Assembly: GCA_027038695.1 (NCBI GenBank)
Contig: JALWHA010000308.1
Location: 1-7,271 of the forward strand
Length of the DNA: 7,271 nucleotides
From: Acidobacteriota bacterium
Lineage (GTDB): Bacteria > Acidobacteriota > Holophagae > Thermotomaculales > Thermotomaculaceae
Reading direction: 5' to 3'
In this document: positions 6,579-7,271 of the stretch, one piece after another
Layout of the letters: each line of letters starts with the position of its first letter
Position numbering within the stretch: position 1 is the stretch's first letter
Program-made: the position numbers and the translations under genes
Notes under the pieces: generated by a model
The model's input: the letters and a program-made list of their open reading frames with translations, nothing else
What the model was told of the DNA's origin: nothing
The model's database searches: none

Positions 6579-6617
6579 GTACAGTTGTTAGGTAGAATGT
6601 GATTGATTTTTGCAGGT

Positions 6618-7271
6618 TTATATATCGGTTATGGAGTAAAAGTGAGGAGGTAGCTCCTCATTTAACATCAGTTTTGAAGATAGGCGTATTGCATTTTCAA
6701 TAATATCGTTTTTGCAGTTTAAAACCTCAATGTTTTTTTCCCCTGCGTTAACCTGGAGAACCCTGCACCCTGATTTTTCTAATAAAGCCACCGTGCTTTT
6801 TATAAAGTCTGATATTGTCGCTTCTATTAAAAATGAGATAAAGCCTTCTTCTTCTTCCAATAAGTATTGTTTTGTGTGGATTACCTTGCCTGTGGCAATC
6901 CTGACAGGTTTTCTTCCCGATAAAAGGGTAAACATTTTTTTTTGCCATCTTATTATCCCGGGAATTTTTTCCCTGAAATCGTTTACAAGATGAGACAGAT
7001 TCGCCATTAAGTCAGCGTCTCGTAATCCTATGGCCTTCAGGAGTAGGAGTTCCCTTGTGTTAAAGAAATTTTTATCGGAATACAATTCTATGCTTTTAAA
7101 GTCTTTTGCGTTTGAGTGAATTGCAGGCAATTCAAGGTGGTTAAACCTTATGATTTTTACATCGCTAAAATAGTTTTTTAACTCTTTAAGGTAATTTTTC
7201 TGAAAGAAAAACCCGTTTTCTTTCCAGTTTGTCCTGAATTGAGGATAAAAGCCTTTTTCTTTTATTTTTTT
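6618..7271 (-). CDS. Unrecognised protein, C-terminal part (5' end outside window)
   Basis: The frame is open from the right edge to the TAA at 6618, giving the last 217 residues of a longer protein. No stop interrupts the stretch 7131-7271, and a TTG at 7130 is only an internal Leu codon, so the true start is most likely beyond the window. I do not recognise the family. It appears soluble, with no membrane span: charged helices alternate with short hydrophobic strands, for example GCRVLQVNA followed by IEVLNCKNDIIENAIRL near the C-terminus, which may form a small alpha/beta unit. A run of four Glu (EEEEGF) follows TKQYLL. It contains two Cys, about 20 residues apart, and no metal-binding cluster or catalytic signature. 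It precedes the GT39 gene on the same strand by 110 bp, too far to assume coupling. A hairpin-forming repeat lies within its last codons. Confidence 0.75.
   Translation of the reverse strand, partial: KKIKEKGFYPQFRTNWKENGFFFQKNYLKELKNYFSDVKIIRFNHLELPAIHSNAKDFKSIELYSDKNFFNTRELLLLKAIGLRDADLMANLSHLVNDFREKIPGIIRWQKKMFTLLSGRKPVRIATGKVIHTKQYLLEEEEGFISFLIEATISDFIKSTVALLEKSGCRVLQVNAGEKNIEVLNCKNDIIENAIRLSSKLMLNEELPPHFYSITDI
6640..6663. repeat. Hairpin-forming inverted repeat inside the 3' end of a gene
   Basis: TGAGGAG (6643-6649), loop GTAG, CTCCTCA (6654-6660): a perfect 7-bp GC-rich stem, extendable to 10 bp (6640-6649 with 6654-6663) with one G-T pair on the plus strand. It lies about 20 bp before the stop at 6618 and encodes part of EELPPHF. 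On the minus strand a short T run (CTTTT) follows. It may help end transcription of that gene or may only reflect the codons used. Confidence 0.45.

Noticed and set aside
6748..6948. Minus-strand 66-codon frame with a C-x-x-C-H motif (CQDCH)
   Set aside because: It resembles a haem-binding motif but overlaps the longer open frame on the same strand, and the CXXCH match is short enough to be chance.
7128..7130. TTG as start of the 6618-7271 gene
   Set aside because: The frame stays open to the window edge with similar composition, and no Shine-Dalgarno site lies just upstream of the TTG, so it is most likely internal.

Overview
The window comes from a bacterium of moderate to low GC. Hand counts give about 42% GC in the DUF2238 gene and a similar level in a sampled stretch of sufB. 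Arg codons favour AGG/AGA, and Shine-Dalgarno sites are strong (GGAGG type). A stand-alone SUF iron-sulfur pathway led by an Rrf2 regulator, plus an ArnT/GT39-type membrane glycosyltransferase, suggests a Gram-negative-type cell, possibly anaerobic or thermophilic. The lineage cannot be fixed from this sequence alone.

Layout. Positions 1-3037 (minus strand) hold a tight operon: Rrf2-family regulator, sufC, sufB, sufD. It reads right to left and sufD runs off the left edge. Junctions are a 4-bp ATGA overlap (rrf2/sufC), 12 bp (sufC/sufB) and 8 bp (sufB/sufD). Positions 3038-3223 are an AT-rich divergent control region. It has a good plus-strand promoter, a weaker minus-strand one, and two related A-tract inverted repeats that could be operators for the Rrf2 protein. 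Positions 3224-4353 (plus strand) hold a two-gene unit: an unrecognised single-span membrane protein of unusually low GC (about 29%), coupled by an ATGA overlap to a DUF2238/YjdF-like membrane protein. A hairpin lies between this unit and the convergent gene. Positions 4402-6507 (minus strand) encode a large GT39 (ArnT-like) glycosyltransferase with an extra C-terminal part that reads as two PepSY-like domains. Positions 6618-7271 (minus strand) are the 3' part of an unrecognised gene open at the right edge.

How the genes work together. SufB, SufC and SufD form the SufBC2D scaffold on which iron-sulfur clusters are built. The Rrf2 protein carries three Cys suited to binding a cluster, so it probably senses cluster supply and controls its own operon. 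The plus-strand pair probably acts together in the membrane, but its function is unknown. The glycosyltransferase probably moves a sugar from a polyprenyl-phosphate donor onto an envelope acceptor outside the inner membrane. Its PepSY tail would sit on that same side.

Most of the window is ordinary. The items most worth a second look are the GT39-PepSY fusion, the paired A-tract inverted repeats next to the suf promoter, and the low-GC membrane gene coupled to DUF2238. All family calls were made by reading motifs; no search was run.
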